Below, piece by piece: positions 8,266 through 16,082 of a DNA stretch of 22,571 nt; position 1 is the first letter of the stretch, and each line of letters starts with the position of its first letter. Below the pieces are notes generated by a model. It did not search any database and was not told the DNA's origin. It was given only the letters and a program-made list of their open reading frames with translations. The position numbers and the translations under genes were made by a program. This DNA is from Verrucomicrobiota bacterium (lineage in GTDB: Bacteria > Verrucomicrobiota > Verrucomicrobiia > Methylacidiphilales > Verrucolacustridaceae): the NCBI GenBank assembly GCA_010031845.1, contig RGYX01000003.1, forward strand, positions 1-22,571. The letters are read 5' to 3'.

Positions 8266-9042
8266 ATGGCGAACTGGACCCCACCGCTCTCTGCCTTGGT
8301 TTACGGATCCACGGTCCTGACTCTGGCCCTAAGTTTCCTTCTTTTCGGGGGAGTGGGAAGGATTCGGACTCTTCTTTTTTCCCCATCCCGTATACCTAAC
8401 CCTACTCTTCCCACTCCCCTTCTTCCTTTTGTCTTGGGGGTCTCCCTTCTGGGTCTCTGCGCCTGGCTTTCTCCCGCTCTCCTTCCCGGAACTGCTTTAG
8501 CCTTCGCCCTTGTCTTGCTCTCTTTCTCCAAACAACGTCCCGTCACTTTTTGGGGGTTGCAACGCCCCCATCTTGGAACGGATCTAAGGCTTTCCCTCAC
8601 CACCTTTTTCACGCTCTTCATCCCGATCCTCACTCTCCTTGCCTTCGGCTCTGGGATGTATTTGGCCTTTGGGTGGCCCCTCGAGCCCCAACCGGCCTTG
8701 CTCCGCTTCTTGGAGGCGCGGGACACCAAAACCCTCGCGCCTTTTTTATTATACGCACTGGTCATCGCTCCGGCCTGGGAAGAACTCTTCTTTCGGGGAA
8801 CCCTCTTTCCATGGCTCTCTTCAAGACTTCCCGTAACTCAGGCCCACTGGCTCTCAGCCCTCGCCTTTGGTGCTGTCCACCTTCATGGTCCCACTCTCAT
8901 CCCCCTGACTTGTTTGGGAGCAGTCTTGGTGGGACTCTACAGAAATTCCCAAAGTCTGATTCCCTCTTTTTTTCTTCACTCCCTTTTTAATGCCAACACC
9001 TGCATCTTTCTGCTGCTGGCTCGTCCGCCTTTGCCGCCATGA
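8266..9042 (+). CDS. CPBP-family intramembrane glutamic protease (CAAX/Abi type)
   Basis: The 258-residue protein is highly hydrophobic, with perhaps six to eight membrane helices. The C-terminal half carries the three motifs of the CPBP (Rce1-like) family: WEELFFRG (171-178) with the Glu pair and Arg177, FGAVHLHG (201-208) with His205, and HSLFNA (238-243). These place it among intramembrane proteases related to CAAX prenyl endopeptidases. Bacterial members have varied roles, including bacteriocin immunity and protein processing, and the substrate here cannot be told. Its stop overlaps the thiL start by four bases (ATGA). sppA lies 41 bases upstream. With FtsH and SppA, three membrane proteases fall within about 5 kb. 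The start is the only nearby ATG and has only a weak ribosome binding site. Confidence 0.85.
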   Translation: MANWTPPLSALVYGSTVLTLALSFLLFGGVGRIRTLLFSPSRIPNPTLPTPLLPFVLGVSLLGLCAWLSPALLPGTALAFALVLLSFSKQRPVTFWGLQRPHLGTDLRLSLTTFFTLFIPILTLLAFGSGMYLAFGWPLEPQPALLRFLEARDTKTLAPFLLYALVIAPAWEELFFRGTLFPWLSSRLPVTQAHWLSALAFGAVHLHGPTLIPLTCLGAVLVGLYRNSQSLIPSFFLHSLFNANTCIFLLLARPPLPP

Positions 9043-9929
9043 AAAAAGTCACTTCCTCCGAAGACCAATGGATTGAGCGTTGGACAACGCCTTTTCTTCG
9101 TCGAAAAAACAAAGGTATCCGGTATGCCTTTGGTCACGACTGTGCCGTTCTTCGCTCCCCGTCGAAGCGCTACGATCTGGTTTTCAAAACCGACGCCGTG
9201 GTCGAAGGAGTTCATTTCACCCCCTCCACTCCTCCCACTTGGATTGGACGAAAAGCCCTCGCCCGGCCCCTCAGCGACCTCGCCGCGGCCGGAGCCATTC
9301 CCAAGGCCGCACTGGTCACGGTGGGTTGTCGCGACTCCACCCAAGCGCGGCGCTTGCAAAAGGCCTACTGTGGAATCGCCGCCCTCGCTAAAAAGTTCAA
9401 CCTCCACGTGGTGGGCGGGGAAACCGTTCGCACCCGGCAACTTTTTCTCTCCGTCTCCCTTTTGGGGGAAGTTGCGCCAGGATATTCCCCTGGACGATCG
9501 GGAGGAAAACCCGGGGACCATCTTTTCGTCACCGGAAAACTAGGGGGCTCATGGCCCCGCAGGCATCTCACCTTTAACCCGCGCTTGGCGGAGGGACAAT
9601 GGCTGGTACGCCATCGTTTTTCCTCCGCCATGTTGGACCTAAGCGACGGGTTGGGAGTCGACCTCCCGAGGTTGGCCCGTGCCTCTCGCGTGGGATTTCA
9701 AATCGACCCCATCAAACTCCCTCGGGCTGCCAAGGCCACTCCCCGAATGGCTTTCACCCGCGGAGAAGATTACGAGCTTCTCTTCTCCGTTCCACCCCGC
9801 CATGTTGCCCTTCTCCGGAAAAAATGGCCTTTTCCCACTTCGATCACCGAAATTGGTCGTCTGCTCCCAGAATCCCGCGGATTCCATACAGGGGGCCTGC
9901 CCTTGCAAGGCTATGACCACTTTCGCTGA
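9039..9929 (+). CDS. thiL: thiamine-monophosphate kinase
   Basis: ThiL phosphorylates thiamine monophosphate to the active cofactor thiamine pyrophosphate. Family motifs are present in order: TDAVVEGVHF (51-60), SDLAAAGA (79-86), VGGET (125-129), LDLSDGL (199-205) and GEDYELLF (242-249). At 296 residues it is slightly shorter than the usual 310-330. The N-terminal metal-binding motif, normally GDD, reads GHD (32-34), so one Asp is replaced by His while the second is kept. The other metal-binding Asp clusters look intact. The ATG at 9039 overlaps the CPBP stop in the ATGA manner, and tsaE begins inside its 3' end. ThiL next to the Tsa genes is a recurrent arrangement in bacteria. Confidence 0.93.
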   Translation: MKKVTSSEDQWIERWTTPFLRRKNKGIRYAFGHDCAVLRSPSKRYDLVFKTDAVVEGVHFTPSTPPTWIGRKALARPLSDLAAAGAIPKAALVTVGCRDSTQARRLQKAYCGIAALAKKFNLHVVGGETVRTRQLFLSVSLLGEVAPGYSPGRSGGKPGDHLFVTGKLGGSWPRRHLTFNPRLAEGQWLVRHRFSSAMLDLSDGLGVDLPRLARASRVGFQIDPIKLPRAAKATPRMAFTRGEDYELLFSVPPRHVALLRKKWPFPTSITEIGRLLPESRGFHTGGLPLQGYDHFR

Positions 9930-10353
9930 GCCCGACGCCCCGGTCATTTGTCGGGACGCCTCGGAAACCCGAGCCCACGCCGCCCGCCTGTTACCCTTTC
10001 TGAAGCCGGGGACGATCATCCGCCTGCACGGCCCGCTGGGAGCGGGAAAATCAGAATGGGTTCGGGGGTTGGCCTTCGCGCTCGGAATCCCCGGGGAAAT
10101 TCCCAGTCCCACTTTCACTCTTTGCCAGCCCTTGTCGGGCGGAAAACTTCCACTCGAGCACTGGGATCTCTATCGTCTGGAAAAAGCACGGGATTGGGAG
10201 TCTTTGGGTTGGCCCGAATGTCTCATCACTCCCGGTTTGGTCGCGGTCGAATGGCCCGACCGCTACCCCGGTCGATGGCCGGAACCAATCGTTGATCTGG
10301 AGATCGAACCGCAAAAGGATGGAACCCGGCGGATTCGCCAAAACCATCCATAA
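9913..10353 (+). CDS. tsaE: TsaE, ATPase of the t6A tRNA-modification complex
   Basis: TsaE works with TsaB and TsaD to transfer threonylcarbamoyl to A37 of ANN-decoding tRNAs. ATP hydrolysis by TsaE resets the complex. The 146-residue protein shows Walker A GPLGAGKS (40-47), SPTF (65-68), HWDLYRL (83-89) and VEWPDR (112-117), all typical. The last block is the TsaE ending in which Glu and Trp lie near the nucleotide. ATG 9913 gives the normal length and overlaps thiL by 17 bases. The frame is open farther upstream over thiL but carries no family features there. tsaB follows after three bases. tsaD is not in the window. Confidence 0.94.
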   Translation: MTTFAEPDAPVICRDASETRAHAARLLPFLKPGTIIRLHGPLGAGKSEWVRGLAFALGIPGEIPSPTFTLCQPLSGGKLPLEHWDLYRLEKARDWESLGWPECLITPGLVAVEWPDRYPGRWPEPIVDLEIEPQKDGTRRIRQNHP

Positions 10354-10356
10354 CCC

Positions 10357-10947
10357 ATGTTAAGGCTCATTCTGGAAACTTCCTCTCTCCCCGGGACGTG
10401 GGCTCTTTCCGGACAAGGTAAAATTCTCGCTTCGGGAACCTGCCAAGGAACCGTCACCGCCTCCCTGATTCCATCCCTCCAGAACTCCTTTCCCCAAGAC
10501 CTCAAACCCGACCAAATCCTGGTCGGGGTCGGGCCCGGGTCTTTTTCCGGAATTCGGGCGGCCATCGCCTCGGCTGCAGGCTTGGCCGCCGTTTGGCATT
10601 GTCCGGTGCTACCCGTACGCAGCACGGGATCGATCGCTTGGCGACATTCGGAAATTGCCAGGCTGGGCGTTTTCTCCGACGCCCGTCGGGGGGACTTTTT
10701 TGCCACCTACTATGCCCAAGGAAAATTGGATCGCCCAACCACCGTCCATCCCATGAAAGACTTTCCCGAATTTCTCGGCCGATGCAGCTTGGCCGTGACC
10801 ACCGACTCCCTGCCCGGAATCGAGATCCAGGAAAAGCCAGAAGCCCACAGCCTGGCAGCCTATCTTCATGCCCATGCTTTGGAGCCCGGCCTCTCCCTGG
10901 AACCCATTCACTTGCGCCCCGCTTTGGCTGTTCCCCAGTCCTCGTAA
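10357..10947 (+). CDS. tsaB: TsaB, t6A complex dimerisation partner
   Basis: TsaB is an inactive ASKHA-fold relative of TsaD and forms the scaffold of the bacterial t6A synthase. The 196-residue protein begins LRLILETSS and has the diagnostic VGVGPGSFSGIRAAI (56-70) and DARRGDFFATYY (108-119). It is shorter than the 231-residue E. coli protein, mostly in the C-terminal half. It follows tsaE by three bases, so the two are probably translated together. alr begins 43 bases downstream. Confidence 0.92.
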   Translation: MLRLILETSSLPGTWALSGQGKILASGTCQGTVTASLIPSLQNSFPQDLKPDQILVGVGPGSFSGIRAAIASAAGLAAVWHCPVLPVRSTGSIAWRHSEIARLGVFSDARRGDFFATYYAQGKLDRPTTVHPMKDFPEFLGRCSLAVTTDSLPGIEIQEKPEAHSLAAYLHAHALEPGLSLEPIHLRPALAVPQSS

Positions 10948-10990
10948 CGCGCACTTTTAATCCACCCACCCTGATCCTACGATCCGTCTC

Positions 10991-12076
10991 ATGGCCGTAT
11001 CTCATCGAGTTTGGTGCACCATCTCGCTGCCTGCCCTTCGATCCAACCTTCGGGCCATCCGCCGCTCCTGCCCGCGCGGCACCCACATTCTTGCTGTGGT
11101 TAAAGACAACGCTTACGGCCATGGATTGATCCCGGTAGCCCGCACCCTGGCCCAAGCGGGGTGCGAAGAGTTCGGAGTCGCCTGTGCCGCTGAGGGGGAG
11201 GAGTTGCGGGGAGCCGGAATTCGAAATCCTATCCTTTTACTGGGATCCACCCTGCCTTCGGAGTTTTCCGTCGCTCTGCAACACCGCTTGACCATCACCC
11301 TTTCCTCCATGATCGAAGCCCATGAACTCGCCCGGACAGCCCGGCAGTCCCGCAAGACGGCTCTCGTCCAGGTCAAGCTCGACACCGGAATGAACCGTCT
11401 CGGCGCGCGCCTGCCGGAATTCCAAAAGCTTGTCTCTTTTGTCGCCCACCATCCCCACTTGGACCTGATCGGTACGTTCACTCATCTGGCCTGCGCTGAT
11501 TCCGATCTCGCCTTTACCCGCCGGCAGCTTGTCCAAACCTCCGTCCTTCCCAAATTCCTTGCCCACCACTGGGCCAACACCGCCGCCATTCTTCATGATC
11601 TTCCGTTCCCCAAAACCCATGTGCGACCCGGTCTGGGTCTATACGGAATCAACCCGTTACCCCGCTCGAGGATAAAACTGCAACCCGTTCTCTCTTGGAA
11701 ATCGAAAATTCTTTTGGTTCGGCAGGTTTCCCAAGGAGAAACCATCAGCTACGGAGCCACCTACCGCGCCCGGCAGGCAATGAAAGTCGCCACCGTGGCC
11801 ACGGGCTATGCCCACGGCCTCCCCCGCTCGCTCTCCAATCAGGGTCACGCCCTGGTTCACGGAAACTTATGTCCGGTTCTGGGCCGCGTCACCATGGACA
11901 TGACCCTCCTCGATGTGAGCCAAGTCCCTCAATCCAAAAGAGGCGATGAAGTGGTTTGGCTTGGTCGTTCCGGAAAACGGGAACACACAGCCACCGACAT
12001 GGCTCGCGAGGCCGGAACCATTCCTTGGGAAATTTTCACCCGCCTTTCTCCGAACCTGCCCCGGATCATCTCCTGA
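10991..12076 (+). CDS. alr: alanine racemase
   Basis: Alr is a PLP enzyme that interconverts L- and D-alanine for peptidoglycan. The 361-residue protein has the PLP lysine Lys38 in AVVKDNAYGHG (35-45), Arg136 in MNRLG, the phosphate-contact RPGLGLYG (212-219), and the second catalytic base Tyr254 in SYGATYRA (253-260). The motif GRVTMDM (298-304) lies in the beta-domain. Length and domain order, a barrel followed by a beta-domain, are normal. Lys-Asp-Asn stands where many enzymes have Lys-Ala-Asp/Asn after the PLP lysine, which is a mild variant. The ATG at 10991 has no strong ribosome binding site. It sits in the plus-strand run between tsaB and the unrecognised membrane genes. Confidence 0.95.
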   Translation: MAVSHRVWCTISLPALRSNLRAIRRSCPRGTHILAVVKDNAYGHGLIPVARTLAQAGCEEFGVACAAEGEELRGAGIRNPILLLGSTLPSEFSVALQHRLTITLSSMIEAHELARTARQSRKTALVQVKLDTGMNRLGARLPEFQKLVSFVAHHPHLDLIGTFTHLACADSDLAFTRRQLVQTSVLPKFLAHHWANTAAILHDLPFPKTHVRPGLGLYGINPLPRSRIKLQPVLSWKSKILLVRQVSQGETISYGATYRARQAMKVATVATGYAHGLPRSLSNQGHALVHGNLCPVLGRVTMDMTLLDVSQVPQSKRGDEVVWLGRSGKREHTATDMAREAGTIPWEIFTRLSPNLPRIIS

Positions 12077-12099
12077 AACCCAAACCTCTCTTCCATGTT

Positions 12100-13677
12100 T
12101 TGGCGGGAATCGCCATAGGCATGCTGGCCGCCTGGATCCCGGTACGGTTTTACGGTTTGGATGAGAGAATTTTGCTCTCCGCCGGGCAGGGAACCCCTCC
12201 CCTTACCGAATGTGCCGCCTCCCTTCTGAATTCGGAACATCTCGGGGCCGGCCTTCGTCTGGCTCTTTTGACCAAAGCATTATCCCTCCCTGAAAGTGAT
12301 GCCGTCCTCCAGGCGGCCCGCAGCATCCTTTCTTCACGCCGGGATCTGAGTTATTTGGGGACCCGGGATTCGAGATTGGAATTGATTCTGGCCACCTCGG
12401 GAATCGCTTTCGAAAATCCACCCGTATCTCCTCCCCCTATCCTGACCCTCCTTCTACGGGAACCGGTGCGGATCCGGTTATACGACAATCTCCGCGCCAA
12501 CCCTTCCCCGGGCGTTCAATCCCTGCTGGAGTCTCTGGCCCTTTCGCCCCTTCCGCCCCTCCTCCCCGCTCGACAGCCCGGCGGACAACCTTTGGAAGCA
12601 GCCATCCTCCTCACCGCACATCTCCTCGATATCGGAGCTTTTCCCACGCCCTTGGCCGCGGAGATGAAGGCCGCCACCCAAGCCTCGCGGGAGGAACACT
12701 CCCTGCGGACCTTACAGCCTGCCCTTTTGGCGATGATTTCCCTTTCCCGTCGCTACGAATACGACTCTCTTCTCCAACTCCTCCAAACCATCCAATCCCT
12801 TCCCACCCTGAATTGGGTTGCGGAACAGATCCGCTCCCCGAGTGAGCCTGCGGATCTTATTTTGGCAGCTTCCATCTGGACGGGATCCGCCGATCGGTTA
12901 ACCAGGCTTCCGCTTCCCGCGCAAAGCCCGTGGAAGAATCTTTCTGACACCTTGGTGGCAGGCAAAGGATCGGTGGAACTCCTCCTCCAGCGACCTCTTC
13001 CCGTCCTCCACCTGGTTTCACCTTTCCCTGCCTGCTGGTCGTCTTTTTTTCTTCATGCGGAAAAACCTCTTCAACTTCTCCGTTGTATCCTTTTATTGAT
13101 CAGCGCGTGGCTCTTGGTGAAATCCGTATGGAGTCTGATCCCCGATCTTTCCCTCACCAGCCCCGGGCCATGGAAACCTTTGCCCCGGTTGGCCCAAACC
13201 CTGCTCCTGGCACTTTTTCTCGGGTCGGCTCTGGAACCCTCCTTCCTCCGCCCCCGACCCCTGCCCCGCTATCGATTGAGTCTCGCCGACCCCTCTTCCT
13301 CCACTAAAATCAAACCTAGGAGCAAAACCGCCATGGACCCAACCAATCTGATCACCCTCGCCATCTTTCTCGGCCTGCAGATTACCGTCTACCGCATCTG
13401 CGTTCGCCGCATTCGCCAGATTGAGGAAGGACCCGGCGATGCCAACCTCAAGCTCAAGCTCTTGGAAAACGAGGATAATCTTTTTGATGCCGGGCTCTAT
13501 GTCGGAATCGGGGGAACGGCCACGGCCCTTGTCCTGCAGGTTGTGGGAATTATCCAACCCAGCCTGCTGGCCGCCTACTCCTCCAATCTTTTCGGCATCA
13601 CCTGCGTCGCGTTGGTGAAGATATTCCACGTCCGCGCCTTGAAACAACGCCTCCTTCTTCCTCCCACCAAGTCCTGA
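12100..13677 (+). CDS. unrecognised membrane protein, possibly a fusion of two proteins
   Basis: I do not recognise the first 410 residues. With TTG 12100 as start there is an N-terminal membrane segment (1-19), then a long Leu/Pro/Ser-rich, mainly helical stretch, and two further membrane segments at about 326-344 and 365-380. The last 114 residues, from Met412 (ATG 13333), form a compact unit with three hydrophobic segments and a charged loop, and look like a separate small membrane protein. The start is uncertain. A CTG at 12073 would overlap the alr stop and give a basic leader (KPKP) before the helix, whereas ATG 12121 would trim the helix. The frame stays open back to 11956, but that part lies over alr and looks non-coding. 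It lies between alr and the coiled-coil gene, probably in the same operon. Confidence 0.6.
   Translation: MAGIAIGMLAAWIPVRFYGLDERILLSAGQGTPPLTECAASLLNSEHLGAGLRLALLTKALSLPESDAVLQAARSILSSRRDLSYLGTRDSRLELILATSGIAFENPPVSPPPILTLLLREPVRIRLYDNLRANPSPGVQSLLESLALSPLPPLLPARQPGGQPLEAAILLTAHLLDIGAFPTPLAAEMKAATQASREEHSLRTLQPALLAMISLSRRYEYDSLLQLLQTIQSLPTLNWVAEQIRSPSEPADLILAASIWTGSADRLTRLPLPAQSPWKNLSDTLVAGKGSVELLLQRPLPVLHLVSPFPACWSSFFLHAEKPLQLLRCILLLISAWLLVKSVWSLIPDLSLTSPGPWKPLPRLAQTLLLALFLGSALEPSFLRPRPLPRYRLSLADPSSSTKIKPRSKTAMDPTNLITLAIFLGLQITVYRICVRRIRQIEEGPGDANLKLKLLENEDNLFDAGLYVGIGGTATALVLQVVGIIQPSLLAAYSSNLFGITCVALVKIFHVRALKQRLLLPPTKS
13333..13677 (+). CDS. nested in-frame candidate: small three-helix membrane protein
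   Basis: An ATG at 13333 in the frame of the larger gene is preceded by AGGAG at 13318-13322, ten bases upstream, one of the better ribosome binding sites in the window. Translation from here gives 114 residues with three hydrophobic segments at about 6-20, 53-75 and 80-98. A charged RICVRRIRQIEEG region links the first two. No stop codon separates it from the upstream coding region. Either the product is made both as a domain of the long protein and alone, or a stop was lost and two genes became fused, or the upstream part ends by an undetected frame change. Its tight composition and position just before the coiled-coil gene resemble a stand-alone protein. The function is unknown. Confidence 0.45.
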   Translation: MDPTNLITLAIFLGLQITVYRICVRRIRQIEEGPGDANLKLKLLENEDNLFDAGLYVGIGGTATALVLQVVGIIQPSLLAAYSSNLFGITCVALVKIFHVRALKQRLLLPPTKS

Positions 13678-13714
13678 CTCCTGCCTTGCGGACTCATGTC
13701 TTGCGCCTCCCTTC

Positions 13715-15052
13715 GTGAATAAAACCCTCCTCCTGATTCTCTGCGACTTTTTGTTGCTGAATCTTTTGGCCCTGACGCGCTGGGACAAAGATGAAAGGCC
13801 CGCCCCCCCTGCACCGCTCGCGAGCCAACCGGCAACGGCCAAGGACGATGTCGTCTCGGCCCTGCGACTCAGCCTGGAGGAGGAACGGACCAACCGGGAA
13901 AAGTTGGCCCGTGATTTGGCCACCACCCGGGATGAGTCCAAAATCCGCGCCACGATCCTGGATCAAGCGCGTGCCCGCACGGCTGAACTTTCTGAGCGCC
14001 TGCAAAAGACCGAACAGGAGTCACTGCGGTTAGCCCAGCAGGCGGGCATCGATTCGGAACGGTCCCGCGCCAACCTCGAATCCGCCCAAGCCGAAGCCGC
14101 CGCCTTGCGCCAAGCCCAGGAAAAGCTCCGGACAGAATCTGAATCCCTGCGATCCCAGTTGACCTCGGCCACCCTGACCGCTCGCACCGCCGAGGAACGG
14201 GCCCGGGTCACGGAGGCCTCCCTGCGCACGGCTGAGGATGAGAAGAAAAAACTACTGGAACAAAACCAGTCCCTGTCCAAGGGGGTTACTCAGCTTGCTG
14301 AGAAATCAGGAGAAATGACCAAGGAAATACGCGACTTTCGTCCGGTGGCTCCCAACTCCCTCTATGCCGATTATCTAACCCGAAGAGCGACCGTCCTTCT
14401 TTATACCGAGCGCACTTCGGCCCAAGGCTCAGGAACCAAACAAAGGGAGTCCAAATCAATTCTCTTAACCGATGGAAGTCGCACCGCCACCCTTCTGCTT
14501 CTCGACCAGACCCCTCTGGGTTTGGGAGATGCCGGCGGAAGCTGGAACTCCCTCAGCGGATCCCTGACTCTTCCCCCTCCCCTGAACTTTCCTAAACCGA
14601 TTGATACATTGCAGACGCTGAAACATGGGGACCCCAGATTCCTGTTGGTTCCCGTAGGACCAACCGAGGAAGAGCGGGTCGCCTCCTCCACGTATCGGAT
14701 CGCCACAGACCCTTTCCGCTTTTCCCGGGCTCTTCTCATTTCACCCCAGGGATCCGGATATGGAGAATGCTCCTTTCGGCTCGAACCCGGCCTTCGCGGA
14801 TATTTGGAAATGGATTCACGCTTCCTCAACCGCTTGCAGGGCGAATACGCCCCTTCGGCGGGAGACCTGGTTTTGACCTTAACCGGCGAATTCCTTGGCA
14901 TCATGGTCAACGACCAATACTGCGCCCAAATCACCTCCTTGGAGACCTCCAACTCCATTCCTTGGGACGCCAAAGGAGCCTTCAAGGGCGTCGGCGAAAT
15001 TTTGAGCTCCATAAAACGTGGTGTGGGAAATCTGGATTCCAGACTGCGTTGA
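13715..15052 (+). CDS. membrane-anchored coiled-coil protein of unknown function
   Basis: The 445-residue product begins at a GTG with NKTLLLILCDFLLLNLLAL, an uncleaved-looking membrane anchor (about 4-20), then a Pro/Ala linker. Residues about 43-206 are rich in Glu, Arg, Ala, Gln and Leu with heptad character and should form a long coiled coil. Residues 210-445 look like a beta-rich globular domain. That domain contains GDLVLTLTGEFLGIMV (383-398), which recalls the end of trypsin-like proteases but lacks the GDSGG active site. The start has no clear ribosome binding site. An ATG at 13695 is in another frame and stops at once. The gene follows the three-helix unit by 37 bases and precedes phoH. 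It may reach from the membrane into the periplasm or cytoplasm; the side is not clear. Confidence 0.75.
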   Translation: MNKTLLLILCDFLLLNLLALTRWDKDERPAPPAPLASQPATAKDDVVSALRLSLEEERTNREKLARDLATTRDESKIRATILDQARARTAELSERLQKTEQESLRLAQQAGIDSERSRANLESAQAEAAALRQAQEKLRTESESLRSQLTSATLTARTAEERARVTEASLRTAEDEKKKLLEQNQSLSKGVTQLAEKSGEMTKEIRDFRPVAPNSLYADYLTRRATVLLYTERTSAQGSGTKQRESKSILLTDGSRTATLLLLDQTPLGLGDAGGSWNSLSGSLTLPPPLNFPKPIDTLQTLKHGDPRFLLVPVGPTEEERVASSTYRIATDPFRFSRALLISPQGSGYGECSFRLEPGLRGYLEMDSRFLNRLQGEYAPSAGDLVLTLTGEFLGIMVNDQYCAQITSLETSNSIPWDAKGAFKGVGEILSSIKRGVGNLDSRLR

Positions 15053-15107
15053 ACGCGATAAATCTTTCTTCCCCCTGCCGCCTGAACCTCTACAAACAGG
15101 TAGCCCC

Positions 15108-16082
15108 TTGAGCGCCGAAACCCTCACCTTCGAAAACGCCCACGCCCTTTCCGAGCTCTACAACGCCGACGAGTCCCTCTTGCGGGAAACCGAGAGGTCC
15201 TTGGGAGTCAAAATCACGGCCCGGGACGCCATCCTTAAGATCGACGGCCCCGCGCAAGGGGTAGCCTCGACCCAGGAACTCTTCCGTCAACTCCACTTGG
15301 CCCATCAGCACGGAATGCGGGTCCGCCGGCACGAGTTCCTCTACGCCTTGCGAGCAGTCCAGCGTGGGGAAGGCAAGGATCTGGAAAGTATCTGGTCCTG
15401 CCGGATTCAGGTTTCCCCAAAAAAGCCCGTCATTCTCCCCAAAACCTTCATGCAAAAGGCTTACGTCGATTCGATTCGAAAAAACGATCTGGTTTTTGGC
15501 TTGGGCTCTGCCGGCACCGGAAAAACCTACCTCGCCATGGCCATGGCTATCTCCTACCTCAAATCCGACAAGATCAGCCGCATTATTCTCACTCGGCCCG
15601 CGGTGGAGGCCGGCGAAGCGCTTGGTTTTCTTCCCGGCGACCTGCAGGAAAAAATCTTTCCCTACCTACGCCCCCTCTATGACGCCTTATACGACATGCT
15701 GGATGTGGAGGAGATCCAAAAGATGATGGATAAGGGAATTTTGGAAATCGCTCCCTTGGCCTACATGCGGGGCCGCACGCTCACCGGGGCCTTTGTTATT
15801 CTCGATGAGGGGCAAAACGCCACCACCGAGCAGATGTTCATGTTCCTGACCCGATTGGGCCCGGAATCCAAATGCATCGTGACGGGGGATCCGACGCAAA
15901 TCGATCTTCCACATACCCGCAAATCGGGCTTGGTCGAAGCCGTACAGGCTTTGGCCCCCGTCGAGGGAGTCAGCTTCATCCGGTTTGAGGACACGGATGT
16001 GATCCGGCACGAACTCGTCGGGAAGATTGTCCGCGCTTACAAGGATCACCGCGGGGTTCGTCAGACCAGCCTCACTTTGTGA
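15108..16082 (+). CDS. phoH: PhoH-family ATPase (PhoH/YbeZ)
   Basis: PhoH/YbeZ proteins are P-loop ATPases related to the helicase domain of superfamily 1 and are functionally linked with YbeY in RNA and ribosome metabolism. The 324-residue protein has Walker A GSAGTGKT (133-140), LTRPAVEAGE (161-170), ILDEGQNAT (231-239, Walker B type) and GDPTQ (260-264), all diagnostic. An N-terminal domain of about 100 residues precedes them. TTG 15108 is chosen as start: AGG lies seven bases upstream and the length matches the family. A GTG at 15018 would add 30 residues that lie mostly in the end of the previous gene. The HD-family gene and ybeY follow, the usual order of this cluster. Confidence 0.93.
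   Translation: MSAETLTFENAHALSELYNADESLLRETERSLGVKITARDAILKIDGPAQGVASTQELFRQLHLAHQHGMRVRRHEFLYALRAVQRGEGKDLESIWSCRIQVSPKKPVILPKTFMQKAYVDSIRKNDLVFGLGSAGTGKTYLAMAMAISYLKSDKISRIILTRPAVEAGEALGFLPGDLQEKIFPYLRPLYDALYDMLDVEEIQKMMDKGILEIAPLAYMRGRTLTGAFVILDEGQNATTEQMFMFLTRLGPESKCIVTGDPTQIDLPHTRKSGLVEAVQALAPVEGVSFIRFEDTDVIRHELVGKIVRAYKDHRGVRQTSLTL

Noticed and set aside
7484..8386. Open frame of 300 codons on the minus strand
   Set aside because: It lies opposite sppA and the start of the CPBP gene, both well supported, and shows no domain or membrane pattern.
10502..11155. Open frame of 217 codons on the minus strand over tsaB and alr
   Set aside because: Arg/Gly-rich shadow opposite two clear enzymes; no start context or motif.
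11956..12099. Start of the unrecognised membrane gene at ATG 11956
   Set aside because: This would put 39 codons over the conserved end of alr, and the encoded residues are His/Arg-rich with no family-like pattern.
13093..13953. Open frame of 286 codons on the minus strand
   Set aside because: It is antisense across the junction of two plus-strand genes, and its Gly/Arg/Gln-rich product looks like a reverse-strand shadow.
15018..15107. PhoH start at GTG 15018
   Set aside because: The first 30 residues overlap the coiled-coil gene and do not resemble PhoH. TTG 15108 gives family length and a plausible ribosome binding site.
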